From: Cyrtodaria siliqua
Lineage: Eukaryota; Mollusca; Bivalvia; Adapedonta; Hiatellidae
DNA length: 64,000 bases
Assembly: GCA_037043455.1 (NCBI GenBank)
Contig: JAWPHD010007121.1
Span: 1-64,000, forward strand
Direction: 5' to 3'
Shown here: positions 1-13,975 of the stretch, piece after piece
How the letters are laid out: the number at the start of each line of letters is the position of its first letter
Numbering within the stretch: position 1 is the stretch's first letter
The notes under the pieces: model-generated
What the model was told of the DNA's origin: nothing
Database searches by the model: none
Seen by the model: the letters and a program-made list of their open reading frames with translations, nothing else
Program-made: the position numbers and the translations under genes

Positions 1-1497
1 ATCCTAGATTGGTCAAAACAATGGCTTGTTAAATTTAATCCGTCAAAAACTAAAGCCATGTTATTCTCTCTTTCAAATGCTATTCAACCCAATTTATATT
101 TTGATGCTTCTCTGTTAAATTTTGTTGAACATCATAAACATCTTGGAGTCACACTCAGTCGTGATGGATCTTGGCATGAGCATATATCAAATATTTTATG
201 TTCTTCAAATAAAGTTTTAGGATCAATGAGAATGATTAAATTTAAGCTAAAACGAACAACTCTCAACCAAATATACATTTCATATTTACGGCCTATTTTA
301 GAATATGCATCAATAGTATGGGACAATTGTACTAACTATGAAAAAGATACTTTAGAAAGAATACAATATGATGCAGCAAGAGTAGTTACTGGTCTCACAC
401 GTTCTGTTTCTATTGACAATTTACTGAACGAAATCGGGTGGGTATCACTTGCAAATAGCAGAACTATCCAAAATTAATTTTGATTTATAAAGAAAAACAT
501 GGCGACTTACCACTATATTTAAACGAATTATTTCCTTCTTCAGTTAATGAAATAAATCCATATAACCTACGAAACAATAATGACTTCGTCACCCTGTCAC
601 GCCGTACAGAGATTTATTCTAGATTGATAATACCATCATCTTTAAAACTTTGGAACGAGTTAGACACGACAATTCGCGACTCCACAACACTTTCAATATT
701 TAAAACCAAACTTAAGACGCTTTTCAAACCCCCCGTTGTACCTAAGTTCTTCTTGTATGGTGACAGGTATCTAACAGTTATTCATGCACGTATTAGAAAC
801 AAGTGTAGTAATTTAAATGCAGATCTTTATAACAATCATTTACGGATACACCTCGTTGTGTCTGTGGAAATGATTATGAAGATGCCGAACATTTCTTTTT
901 CAGGTGTGAACTTTTTACAAATCAGCGAATTCAATTATTTGTGAATACGCGCATTAATCATCCGATAAGTACCCAAAAACTGTTATATGGCATTGAACAC
1001 TTAAACGACGAACAAAATCAAACCATTTTCTTTGAGGTTTCAACAATTCATAAAACAGACGAAACGTTTTCAAAGCTGATAGAATTGAGTTCTTTCCTCT
1101 ACTGTCGTATTTTTGATATGTTCTTTGTGTAAGCTTTTACGGAATGATGGGTGGGCTAGGCGGTATGGCGGTACGGTATGGGACACGGGAGGCTTATCAT
1201 GTGTGGAGTGGTTTTTGATGAACGATATTTTGTTTGGTATGTTGTAGTTCTTTTTTTTATTTTTTTTATTTTATTTTCGATTACTATTGTTAAAACATTA
1301 TTTCTTTGCTTTGTTTAACTAGATATTGATATAACCATTTTGTTGAACTCTGCCTAATTGGAAAGGACCGTAACTGATGTTGTGATAACTCGTGGTCCAA
1401 TCCATTTGTAAATGTTATTTATTATTATAAATTTTATATCACATGTATTTATGTAAATAACATCAAGCAATAAAATATTATTAAATTAAATTATTTC
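1..1497 (+). mobile_element. 3' portion of a non-LTR (LINE) retrotransposon, degenerate
   Basis: Three reading-frame pieces in one direction encode the C-terminal end of a LINE polymerase protein. The first (to 477) shows the region after the RT catalytic palm: W..FNPSKTK near the window edge, then HKHLGVTLSRDGSW and YLRPILEYASIVWDN, typical of jockey/CR1-like elements. The second (480-845) carries the downstream 'thumb' segment (IYKEKHGDLPLYL, SLKLWNELD). The third (from about 848 to 1132) has a CVCG...EDAEHFFFRC cysteine/histidine motif common at LINE C-termini. Shifts of frame near 475 and 845 mean it is dead. An AT-rich 3' UTR runs to about 1497 and abuts the satellite. The catalytic YxDD motif lies outside the window. 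The clade is not certain. Confidence 0.85.
58..1132 (+). pseudogene. LINE reverse transcriptase C-terminal remnant (two frameshifts)
   Basis: The coding part of the LINE above. Joining the segments 58-477, 480-845 and 848-1132 follows the expected order of LINE ORF2 C-terminal motifs, so the breaks are single small indels rather than separate genes. The last piece ends with a stop at 1132. No endonuclease domain is visible because the 5' part lies upstream of the window. Confidence 0.75.
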
Positions 1498-4400
1498 CCG
1501 ATAAAAAAGAGTTACCTCCCCTAATTAAATGGAGTTACTTCCCCTGATAACAGGAGTTACCACCACTAAAAAATGCAGTTACCTGCCCTAATAAAAACAG
1601 TTACTTCCCCAGACAAAAAAGGAGTTAAATACCCTGACAAAAAGGAGTTACCTCCCTAATAAAACTGAGTTACTTTCTCTGATAAAATGAGTAACCTCCC
1701 CTAATAAAATGGAGTTACTTTCCCTGATAAAAGGAGATACCTCCCGTAATAAAATTGATTTACTTCCCCTGATGAAACAGAGTTAATTCCCCTGATAAAA
1801 AGGAGTTACCTGCCATAATAAAATAACAGTTACTTCCCCTGACAAAAACGGAGTTACTTACCCTGACAAAAAGGAGTTACCTCTGCTAATAAAATGGAAT
1901 TACCTTCCCTAATAAAATTGAGTTACTTTCCTCATAAAAAGGAGTAACCTCCCCTAATAAAATAGAGTAACCTGCCATAACAAAAGAACAGTTACTTACC
2001 CCGACAAAAAGGAATTACCTCCGCTAAAAAATTGGAGTTACTTCCAACGATGAAAAGGAATTACCACCACTAATACAATTCAGTTACCTGCCCTAATAAA
2101 ACAGTTACTTACCCTGACAAAAACGGAGTAACCTCTAATACATTGAGTTACTTCCTCTGATAAAAAGGAGTTACCTCCCATAATAAAATGGAGTAACCTG
2201 TCCTAATAAAAACAGTTACTTCCCCTGACAAAAAGGAGCTACCTCCTCTTATAAAATTGAGCTACTTCCCCTGATAAAAAAAGAGTTATTGCCCCTAATA
2301 AAATAGGTTCCTTCGCCTGATAAAATGGAGTTACCTGTTCTAATAATTGGAATTACTTCCCTGATAAAAAGGAGTTACTTCCCCTGATAAAATGGAGTTA
2401 CCTGCCCTCATAAAACAGCTAATTCCCATAACATAAATAGAGTTACTTCCCCTGATAAAAAGGAGTTACCTCCCCTAATAATTCAGTTACTCCCCCTTAT
2501 AAAATGGAGTTACTTCCGTTGATAAAATTGAGTTACTTCCCCCAATAGAATGAAGTTAAGAAAGGAGTTGCTTTGCCTGCTGAAAAGCAGTTCTACCCTA
2601 ATAAAATGGAGTTACTTCGTCTGACAAAAAGGAGTTACTTCCCGTAAAAAAGGAGTGACTTCCCCTAATAAAATTGAGTTACTTCGCCTGATAAAAGGAG
2701 TTAGCTCCCTAATAAAATTGAGTTACTTCACCTGATAAAAAGGAGTTATTTTCCCTGATAAAATGGAGTTACTTTGCCTGATAAAAAGGAGTTAGCTCCC
2801 TCATAAAATTGAGTTACTTCCCCTGATAAAAAGGAGTTACCTCCCTAATAAAATGGAGTTACCTGCCCTAATAAAAGCGAGTTACTTCCCCTCAAAAAAG
2901 TAGTAACCTCTCGTAATAAAACAGTTACATCTCCTGACAAAAAATGGAGTTACTTCCCTGAAAAAAGGAGTTACCTCTCCTAATAAAAAGAGTTACTTCC
3001 CTAATAAGATGGAGCTACTTCCCCTAAAAAAAGGAGTTACCTCTCCTAATAAATTGAGTGACTTCCCGATAAAATTGAGTTACTTCCCTTGATGAAAAGG
3101 AGTTACCTCGCCTAATAAATTGAAATAGCTCCATGATAAAAAGGAGTTCCCCCCCCCCCCCCCCTAATAAAATTGAGTTGCTTCCCTTGATAAAAAGGAG
3201 TTAGCTCCCCTAATAAAATTGTTAGCAATGAGTCAGCTCCCCTTATAAAATGGAGTTACTTCCACTGATAAAATTGAGTTACCTCCCTAATAAATTGAGT
3301 AACTTCCCCTGATAAAAAGGAGTTACTTCCCCTGAAAAAAGGAGTTACTTCCCTCGAAAAAGGTGTTATCTCTCCTAATAAACGGAGTTACTTCCCCTGA
3401 TAAAAAGTAGTTACATCCCCTAATAGAATGGAGTTACTTCCCCAGAAAAAAGGAGTCGTCTCACCTAAGATAAAAAGGAGTTACATCCCCTAATTAAATG
3501 GGAGTTACTTCCCCTGATAAAAAGTAGTTACCTCCCCTAATAGAATGGAGTTACTTCCCCAGAAAAAAGAAGTTATCTCACCTAAGATAAAAGGAGTTAC
3601 ATCCCCTAATTAAAAAGTAGTTACCTCTCCTAATAAATGGAGTTACTTCCACGATAAAAAGGAGTTACCTCCCCTAATAAAAAGGAGTTACTTCCCCTGA
3701 TAAAAAGGAGTTACCTCGCCTAATAAAATGGAGTTACTTCCCCTGACAAAAAATGGAGTTACTTCCCCCGCTAAAAAGGAGTAACCTCCCCTTATAAAAC
3801 GGAGTTACTTCCCCCGAAAAAAAAGGAGTTACCTTCCCTAATAAAACGGAGTTACTTCTCCTGATAAAAAGGAGTTACTTCCCATGATAAAAACTAGTTA
3901 CCTCCTCTAATAAAATTGAGTTACTTCCCGTGATAAAAAGGATTTCTTCCGATTAAAAAAGAGTTAGCTCCCCTAATAAAATGGAGTTGCCTTAATAATG
4001 TCCGATCGACTTCCCTGAAAAAAGGAGTTATCTCTCGTAATAAACGGAGTTACTTCCCCTGATAAAAAGTAGTTACCTCCCCTAATATAATGGAGTTACT
4101 TCCCCAGAAAAAAGGAGTACATCCCCTAATTAAATGGGAGTTACTTCCCCTGATAAAAAATAGTTACATCCCCTATTAGAATGGAGTTACTTCCCCAGAA
4201 AAAAGGGGTCGTCTCACCTAAGATAAAAAGGAGTTACTTCCCCAGATAAAAAATAGTTACCTCCCCTAATAGAATGGAGTTACTTCCCTAGAAAAAAGGA
4301 GTTATCTCACCTAAGATAAAAAGGAGTTACATCCCCTAATTAAAAAGTAGTTACCTCCCCTAATAAAATGAAGTTACTTCCCCGATAAAAAGGAGTTACC

Positions 4401-7400
4401 TCCCCTAATAAAATGGAGTTACCTGCTCTTATAAAATCGAGTTACTTACTCTGAAAAAAGTAGTTACCTCTCGTAATAAAACAGTTACTTCCCCTGACAA
4501 AAAAACAGTTACTTCCCCAGAAAAAAGGAGTTACCTCTACTAATAAAAAGAGTTACTTCCCCTAATAAGATGGAGTTACTCCCCTGAAAAAAGGAGTTAC
4601 CTCTCCTAAAAAATTGAGTGACTTCCCGATAAAATTGAGTTACTTCCTTCGATGAAAAGGAGTTAGCTCCCCTAATAAAATAGAGTTAGCTCCTCTGAAA
4701 AAAGGAGTTACCTCTCCTAATAAATTGAAATTGGTCCCCTGATAAAAAGGAGTTCCCTCCCCTAATAAAATTGAGTTGCTTCCCTTGATAAAAAGGAGTT
4801 GGCTCCCCTAATAAAATGGAATTACATCCCCTGGAAACAGGAGTTACCTCTCCTAATAAAATGGAGTTACTTCCGCTGATAAAAAGTAGTTACTTCCCCC
4901 CCCGACAAAAAATGGAGTTACTTCCCCTGAAAACAGTAGTCACCGCCCCTTATAAATTGAGTTATAAATTGAGATAAAAAGGAGTTACCTCCCTTAATAA
5001 AATGGAGATACTTTCCCTGATAAAAAGGAGTTACTTCGCCTGATAAAAAGGAGTTATCTCCCCTAATAAATTGGAGTTACATCCCCGGAAAAAAGGAGTT
5101 ACCGCTCCTAATAAAAACGTTAGCAATGAGTTAGCTCCCCTTATAAAATTGAGCTAAGAGTTACTTCCCTTGATAAAAAGGAGTTAGCTCCCCTAATAAA
5201 AACGTTAGCAATGAGTTAGCTCCCCTTATCAAATTGAGTAACTTCCCCTGATAAAAAGGAGTTACTTCCCCTGAAAAAAGGAGTTACCTCCCCTAATATA
5301 ATGGAGTTACTTCCCCCGAAAAAAGGTGTTATCTCTCCTAATAAACGGAGTTATTTCCCCTGATAAAAAGTAGTTACCTCCCCTAATAGAATGGAGTTAC
5401 TTCCCCAGAAAAAAGGAGTCGTCTCACCTAAGATAAAAGGAGTTACATACCCTAATTAAATGGGAGTTACTTCCCCTGATAAAAAGTAGTTACCTCCCCT
5501 AATAGAATGGAGTTACTTCCCCAGAAAAAAGAAGCTATCTCACCTAAGATAAAAAGGAGTTACATCCCCTCATTAAAAAGTAGTTACATCCCCTAATCAA
5601 ATGGAGTTACTTCCCCGATAAAAAGGAGTTAACTCCCCTAATAAAAAGGAGTTACTTCCCCTGATAAAAAGTAGTTACCTCCCCTAATAGAATGGAGTTA
5701 CTTCCCCAAAAAAAGGAGTTATCTCACCTAAGATAAAAAGCAGTTACATCCCCTAATTAAAAAGTAGTTACCTCCCCTAATAAAATGGAGTTACATTCCC
5801 GATAAAAAGGAGTTACCTCCCCTAATAAAAAGGAGTTACTTCCCCAGAAAAAAGGAGTTATTTCACCTAAGATAAAAATGAGTTACATCCCCTAATTAAA
5901 AAGTAGTTACCTCCCCTAATAAAATGGAGTTACTTCTCCGATAAAATGGAGTTACCTCCCCTAATAAAAAGGAGTTACTTCCCCTGATAAAAAGGAGTTA
6001 CCTCGCCTAAAAAAACGGAGTTACTTCCCCTGACAAAAAATGGAGTTACTACCACCGATAAAAAGGAGTTACCTCCCCTAATAAAACGGAGTTACTTCTC
6101 CTGATTAAAAGGAGTTACTTCCCCTGAAAATAGGAGTTACTTCCCATGATAAAAACTAGTTACCTCCTCTAATAAAATTGAGTTACTTCCCTTGATAAAA
6201 AAGAGTTAGCTCCCCTAATAAAATGGAGTTGCCTTAATAAAATCCGATTTACTTCCCTGAAAAAAGGAGTTATCTCTCGTAATAAACGGAGTTACTTCCC
6301 CTGATAAAAGTAGTTACCTCCCCTAATATAATTGATTTACTTCCCCAGAAAAAAGGAGTACATCCCCTAATTAAATTGGAGTTACTTCCCCTGATAAAAA
6401 GTAGTTACCTCCCCTATTAGAATGGAGTTACTTCCCCAGAAAAAAAGAGTTATCTCACCTAAGATAAAAAAGAGTTACATCCCCTAATTTAAAAGTAGTT
6501 ACCTCCCCTAATAAAATGGAGTTACTTCCCCTGATAAAAAGGAGTTAGCTCCCTTAATAAATTGAGTTACTTCCCCTGATAAAAAGGAGTCACCTCTCCT
6601 AATAAACAGTTACTTCCCGCGACAAAAAATGGAGTGACTTCCCGATAAAAAGGAGTTACCTCCATTAATAAAACGGAGTTACTTCTCCTGATAGAAAGGA
6701 GTTAGCTCCCCTGATAAAATGAGTTACTTCCCCTGAAAAAAGGAGTTACCTCCCCTAATAAATTGAGTTACTTCCCATGATAAAAACTAGTTACCTCCTC
6801 TAATTAAATTGAGTTACTTCCCGTGATAAAAAGGAGTTACCGCCCCTAATAAAATCCGATTTACTTCCCTGAAAAAAGGAGTTATCTCTCCTAATAAACG
6901 GAGTTACTTTCCCTGATAAAAAGTAGTTATCTCACCTAAGATAAGAAGGAGTAACACCCCCTAATAGAATGGAGTTACTTCCCCTGATAAAAAGTAGTTA
7001 CCTCCCCTAATATAATGGATTTACTTCCCCAGAAAAAAGGAGTACATCCCCTAATTAAATTGAGTTACTTCCCCTGATAAAAAGTAGTTACCTCCCCTAT
7101 TAGAATGGAGTTACTTCCCCAGAAAAAAAAGAGTTATCTCACCTAAGATAAAAAGAGTTACCTCCCCTAATAAAATGGAGTTACTTCCCCTGATAAAAAG
7201 GAGTTACTTCCCCTGATAAAAAGGAGTTACCTCCCCTGATAAAAAGGAGTTACTTCCCCTGATAAAAAGGAGTTACCTCCCCTAAAAAAACGGAGTCGCC
7301 TCTCCTAATAAACAGTTACTTCCCCCGACAAAAAATGGAGTTACTTCCCGATAAAAAGGAGTTACCTCCATTAATAAAACGGAGTTACTTCTCCTGATAA

Positions 7401-9850
7401 AAAGGAGTTAGCTCCCCTAATAAAATGAGTTACTTCCCATGATAAAAACTAGTTACCTCCTCTAATAAAATTGTTACTTCCCGTGATAAAAAGGAGTTAC
7501 CGCCCCTAATAAAATGGAGTTGCCTTCATAAAATCCGATTTACTTCCCTGAAAGAAGGAGTTATCTCTCCTAATAAACGGAGTTACTTTCCCTGATAAAA
7601 AGTAGTTATCTCACCTAAGATAAGGAGTAACACCCCCTAATAGAATGGAGTTACTTCCCCCGAAAAAAGGAGTTATCTCTACTAATAAACGGAGTTACTT
7701 CCCCTGATAAAAGTTACCTCCCCTAATAGAATGGAGTTACTTCCCCAGAAAAAAGGAGTCGTCTCACCTAAGATAAAAAGGAGTTACATCCCCTATTTCA
7801 ATGGGAGTTACTTCCCCAGAAAAAAGGAGTTATCTCACCTAAGATAAAAAGTAGTTACCTCCCCTAATAAAACGGAGTTACTTCCCCCGATAAAAAGGAG
7901 TTACTTCCCATGATAAAAACTAGTTACATCATCTAATAAAATTGAGTTACTTCCCGTGATAAAAAGGAGTTACTTCCGATTAAAAAAGAGTTACTTCCCC
8001 TGATAAAAAGAAGTTACCTCCCCTAATATAATGGAGTTACTTCCCCAGAAAAAAGGAGTCGTCTCACCTAAGATAAAAGTAGTTACCTCCCCTAATTAAA
8101 TGGAGTTACTTCCCCCGATAAAAAGAAGTTACCTCCCCTTATAAAACGGAGTTACTTCTCCCGATAAAAAGGAGTTACCTCCCCTGATATATTGAGTTAC
8201 TTCCCATGATAAAAACTAGTTACCTCCTCTAATAAAATTGAGTTACTTCCCGTGATAAAAAGGAGTTACTTCCGATTAAAAAAGAGTTAGCTCCCCTAAT
8301 AAAATGGAGTTGCCTTAATAAAATCCGATTTAATTCCCTGAAAAAAGGAGTTATCTCTCCTAATAAAACAGTTACTTCCCCTGACAAAAAATGGAGTTAC
8401 TTCCCCCGATAAAAAGGAGTTACCTCCCCTAATAAAATGGAGTTACTTCCCCTGATAAAAAGTAGTTACTTCCCCTAGAAAAAAGGAGTACATCCCCTAA
8501 TTAAATGGGAGTTACTTCCCGTGATAAAAAGTAGTTACCTCCCCTAATAGAATGGAGTTACTTCCCCCGAAAAAAGGAGTTAAATCCCCTAATTAAAAAG
8601 TAATTACCTCCCGCAATAAAAAGGAGTTACTTCCCCTGATAAAAAGGAGTTACTTCCCCTGATAAAAAGGAGTCACCTCTCCTAATAAACAGTTACTTCC
8701 CCCCGACAAAAAATGGAGTTACCTCCATTAATAAAACGGAGTTACTTCTCCTGATCAAAAGGAGTTAGCTCCCCTAATAAAATGAGTTACTTCCCTTGAA
8801 AAAAGGAGCTACCTCCCCATATCAATTGAGTTACTTCCCATGATAAAAACTAGTTACCTCCTCTAATAAAATTGAGTTACTTCCCTTGATAAAAAGGAGT
8901 TGCCTTAATAAATTCCGATTTACTTCCCTGAAAAAACGAGTTATCTCTCCTAATAAACGGAGTTACTTCCCCTGATAAAAAGTAGTTATCTCTCCTAAGA
9001 TAAGGAGGAGTAACATCCCCTAATAGACCTGAGTTACTTCTCCCGAAAAAAGGAGTTATCTCTTCTACTAAACCGAGTTACTTCCCCTGATAAAAGAAGT
9101 TACCTCCCTTAATAGAATGGAGTTACTTCACCAGAAAAAAGGAGTCGTTTCACCTAAGATAAAAAGGAGTTACATCCCTTAATTCAATGGGAGTTACTTC
9201 CCAAGAAAAAATGAGTTATCTCACCTAAGATAAAAAGTAGTAACCTCCCCTAATAAAATGGAGTTACTTCGCCCGATAAAAAGAAGTTACCTCCCCTAAT
9301 AAAATGGAGTTACTTCCCCTGATAAAAAGAAGTTACCTCCCCTAATAGAATGGAGTTACTTCCCCAGAACAAAGGAGTCGTCTCACCTAAGATAAAAGTA
9401 GTTACCTCCCATAATTAAATGGAGTTACTTCCCCCGATAAAAAGAAGTTACCTCCCCTTATAAAACGGAGTTACATCCCCGAATAAAAACTAGTTACCTC
9501 CTCTAATAAAATTGAGTTACTTCCCGTGATAAAAAGGAGTTACCTCCACTAATAAAATGGAGTTACTTCCCCCGATAAAAAGAAGTTACCTCAACTAATA
9601 AAACGGAGTTACTTCCACCGATAAAAAGGAGTTACCTCCCCTAATAAAATGGAGTTACTTCCCATGATAAAAACTAGTTACCTCCCCTTATAAAACGGAG
9701 TTACTTCCCCGATAAAAAGGAGTTACTTCCCGTGATAAAAAGGAGTTACCTGCCCTAATAAAATGGAGTTGCCTTAATAAAATCCGATTTACTTCCCTGA
9801 AAAAAGGAGTTATCTCTCCTAATAAACGGAGTTACTTCCCCAGAAAAAAG

Positions 9851-12718
9851 GAGTCGTCTCACCTATGATAAAAAGGAGTTACATCCCCTAATTAAATGGG
9901 AGTTACTTCCCCTGATAAAAAGTAGTAACCTCCCCTAATAGAATGGACTTACTTCCCCAGAAAAAGGAGTTATCTCACCTAAGATAAAAAGAAGTTACCT
10001 CACCGAATAAAATGGAGTTACTTCTCCTGATGAAAAGGAGTTGATTCCCCTGATAAAAAGGAGTTACCTCCCCTATTAATTCAGTTACTCCCCCTAATAA
10101 AATGGAGTTACTTACCCGTAAAAAAGGAGTTAGTTCCCCTAATAAAATTGAGTTATTTCGCCTGATAAAAAGGAATTACTTCCCCTGATAAAGGAGTTAC
10201 CTCCCCTAATAAAATGAGTTACTTCGCCTGATAAAAAGGGAGTTACTTCACCTGATAAAAAGGAGTTACTTCCCCTGAAAAAAGTAGTTACCTCTCGTAA
10301 TAAAACAGTTACTTCCCCTGACAAAAAATAGAGTTACTTTCCCTAATAAGAAGGAGTTACCTCTCCTAATATATTGAGTGACTTCCCGATAAAATTGAGT
10401 TACTTCCCTTGATGAAAAGGAGTAAGCTCCCCTAATAAAATAGAGTTACCTCCTAATAAAATGGAGTTACCACCCTAATACAATGGAGTTACTTCCCCCG
10501 ATAAAAAGAAGTTACTTCCCCTGATAAAAAGGAGTTACCTCCCATGATAAAAAGGAGTTACTTCCCCTGATAAAAAAGAGTCACCTCTCCTAATAAACAG
10601 TTACTTCCCCCGACAAAAAATGGAGTTACTTCCCGATAAAAAGGAGTTACTTCTCCTGATCAAAAGGAGTTACTTCCCATGATAAAAACTAGTTACCTCC
10701 TCCAATAAAATTGAGTTACTTCCCGTGATAAAAAGGAGTTGGCCTTAATAATCCGGTTTACTTCCCTGAAAAAAGGAGTTATCTCTCCTAATAAACGGAG
10801 TTACTTCTCCAGAAAAAAGGAGTCGTCTCACCTATGATAAAAAGGAGTTACATCCCCTAATTAAATGGGAGTTACTTCCCCTGATAAAAAGTAGTAACCT
10901 CCCCTAATAGAATGGACTTACTTCCCCAGAAAAAGGAGTTATCTCACCTAAGATAAAAAGAAGTTACCTCACCTAATAAAATGGAGTTACTTCTCCTGAT
11001 GAAAAGGAGTTGATTCCCCTGATAAAAAGGAGTTACCTCCCCTATTAATTCAGTTACTCCCCCTAATAAAATGGAGTTACTTACCCGTAAAAAAGGAGTT
11101 AGTTCCCCTAATAAAATTGAGTTACTTCGCCTAATAAAAAGGAATTACTTCCCCTGATAAAGGAGTTACCTCCCCTAATAAAATGAGTTACTTCGCCTGA
11201 TAAAAAGGGAGTTACTTCACCTGATAAAAAGGAGTTACTTCCCCTGAAAAAAGTAGTTACCTCTCGTAATAAAACAGTTACTTCCCCTGACAAAAAATAG
11301 AGTTACTTTCCCTAATAAGAAGGAGTTACCTCTCCTAATATATTGAGTGACTTCCCGATAAAATTGAGTTACTTCCCTTGATGAAAAGGAGTAAGCTCCC
11401 CTAATAAAATAGAGTTACCTCCTAATAAAATGGAGTTACCACCCTAATACAATGGAGTTACTTCCCCGATAAAAAGAAGTTACTTCCCCTGATAAAAAGG
11501 AGTTACCTCCCATGATAAAAAGGAGTTACTTCCCCTGATAAAAAAGAGTCACCTCTCCTAATAAACAGTTACTTCCCCCGACAAAAAATGGAGTTACTTC
11601 CCGATAAAAAGGAGTTACTTCTCCTGATCAAAAGGAGTTACTTCCCATGATAAAAACTAGTTACCTCCTCCAATAAAATGGAGTTACTTCCCGTGATAAA
11701 AAGGAGTTGGCCTTAATAATCCGGTTTACTTCCCTGAAAAAAGGAGTTATCTCTCCTAATAAACGGAGTTACTTCTCCAGAAAAAAGGAGTCGTCTCACC
11801 TATGATAAAAAGGAGTTACATCCCCTAATTAAATGGGAGTTACTTCCCCTGATAAAAAGTAGTAACCTCCCCTAATAGAATGGACTTACTTCCCCAGAAA
11901 AAGGAGTTATCTCACCTAAGATAAAAAGAAGTTACCTCACCTAATAAAATGGAGTTACTTCTCCTAATGAAAAGGAGTTGATTCCCCTGATAAAAAGGAG
12001 TTACCTCCCCTATTAATTCAGTTACTCCCCCTAATAAAATGGAGTTACTTACCCGTAAAAAAGGAGTTAGTTCCCCTAATAAAATTGAGTTACTTCGCCT
12101 GATAAAAAGGAATTACTTCCCCTGATAAAGGAGTTACCTCCCCTAATAAAATGAGTTACTTCGCCTGATAAAAAGGGAGTTACTTCACCTGATAAAAAGG
12201 AGTTACCTCCCTAATAAAATAGAGTTACTTCCCCTGAAAAAAGTAGTTACCTCTCGTAATAAAACAGTTACTTCCCCTGACAAAAAATAGAGTTACTTTC
12301 CCTAATAAGAAGGAGTTACCTCTCCTAATATATTGAGTGACTTCCCGATAAAATTGAGTTACTTCCCTTGATGAAAAGGAGTAAGCTCCCCTAATAAAAT
12401 AGAGTTACCTCTCCTAATAAAATGGAGTTACCACCCTAATACAATGGAGTTACTTCCCCCGATAAAAAGAAGTTACTTCCCCTGATAAAAAGGAGTTACC
12501 TCCCATGATAAAAAGGAGTTACTTCCCCTGATAAAAAAGAGTCACCTCTCCTAATAAACAGTTACTTCCCCGACAAAAAATGGAGTTACTTCTCCTGATC
12601 AAAAGGAGTTACTTCCCATGATAAAAACTAGTTACCTCCTCCAATAAAATTGAGTTACTTCCCGTGATAAAAAGGAGTTGGCCTTAATAATCCGGTTTAC
12701 TTCCCTGAAAAAAGGAGT
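9851..12718. repeat. Higher-order repeat, ~968 bp, three tandem copies
   Basis: The marker GAGTCGTCTCACCTATGATA occurs at 9851, 10820 and 11788, spaced 969 and 968 bp. Long blocks of the array between these points are nearly identical, including the marker GGAGTTGGCCTTAATAATCC near 10737, 11703 and 12676. This indicates recent amplification of a ~40-unit block inside the older satellite. Confidence 0.85.
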
Positions 12719-12899
12719 TACTTCCCCTGATAAACAGTTATCTCTACTAAGATAAGAAGGAGTAACATCCCCTAATAGAACGGAGTTACTTCCCCCGAAA
12801 AAAGGAGTCGTCTCACCTAAGATAAAAAGGAGTTACATCCCCTAATTCAATGGGAGTTACTTCCCCCGATAAAAAGGAGTTACTTCCCCCGATAAAAAG

Positions 12900-13975
12900 G
12901 AGTTACTTCCCCTGATAAAATGTATTTACCTCCCCTAATAGAATGGACTTACTTCCCCAGAAAAAAGGAGTACATCCCCTAATTAAATGGGAGTTACTTC
13001 CCCAGAAAAAAAGAGTTATCTCACCCAAGATAAAAAGTAGTTACCTCCCCTAACAAAACGAAGTTACCTCCCCTTATAAAACGGAGTTACTTCCCCCGAT
13101 AAAAACTAGTTACCTCCTCTAATAAAATTGAGTTACTTCCCGTGATAAAAAGGAGTTACTTCCGATTAAAAAACAGTTAGCTCCCCTAATAAAATATGGA
13201 GTTGCCTTAATAAAATCAGATTACTTCCCTGAAAAAAGGAGTTATCTCTGCTAATAAAAAGGGAGTTAAATCCCCTAATTAAAAAGTAGTTACCTCCCCT
13301 AATTAAATGGAGTTACTTCCCCCGATAAAAAGAAGTTACCTCCCCTTATAAAAAGGAGTTACTTCCCCTGATAAAATGTATTTACCTCCCCTAATAGAAT
13401 GGACTTGCTTCCCCAGAAAAAAGGAGTACATCCCCTAATTAAATGGGAGTTACTTCCCCAGAAAAAAAGAGTTATCTCACCTAAGATAAAAAGTAGTTAC
13501 CTCCCCTAACAAAACGAAGTTACCTCCCCTTATAAAACGGAGTTACTTCCCCCGATAAAAACTAGTTACCTCCTCTAATAAAATTGAGTTACTTCCGATT
13601 AAAAAACAGTTAGCTCCCCTAATAAAATATGGAGTTGCCTTAATAAAATCAGATTACTTCCCTGAAAAAAGGAGTTATCTCTGCTAATAAAAAGGGAGTT
13701 AAATCCCCTAATTAAAATGTAGTTACCTCCCCTAATTAAATGGAGTTACTTCCCCCGATAAAAAGAAGTTACCTCCCCTTATAAAAAGGAGTTACTTCCC
13801 CTGATAAAATGTATTTACCTCTCCTAATAGAATGGACTTACTTCCCCAGAAAAAAGGAGTACATCCCCTAATTAAATGGGAGTTACTTCCCCTGATAAAA
13901 AGTAGTTACCTCCCCTAATAGAATGGACTTACTTCCCCAGAAAAAAGGAGTTATCTCACCTAAGATAAAAGTAGT
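12900..13975. repeat. Second higher-order repeat, ~430-460 bp, about 2.5 copies
   Basis: The variant CCTGATAAAATGTATTTACC occurs near 12912, 13369 and 13801, and AATATGGAGTTGCCTTAAT near 13193 and 13626. The intervals of about 459 and 431 bp contain the same ordered series of unit variants. Confidence 0.75.

Noticed and set aside
10139..11293. Identical minus-strand open frames of 61 codons (GEVT-rich peptide) repeated 969 bp apart
   Set aside because: They lie in the 23-bp satellite; codon-like continuity comes from the repeat period and the copies from the higher-order repeat.
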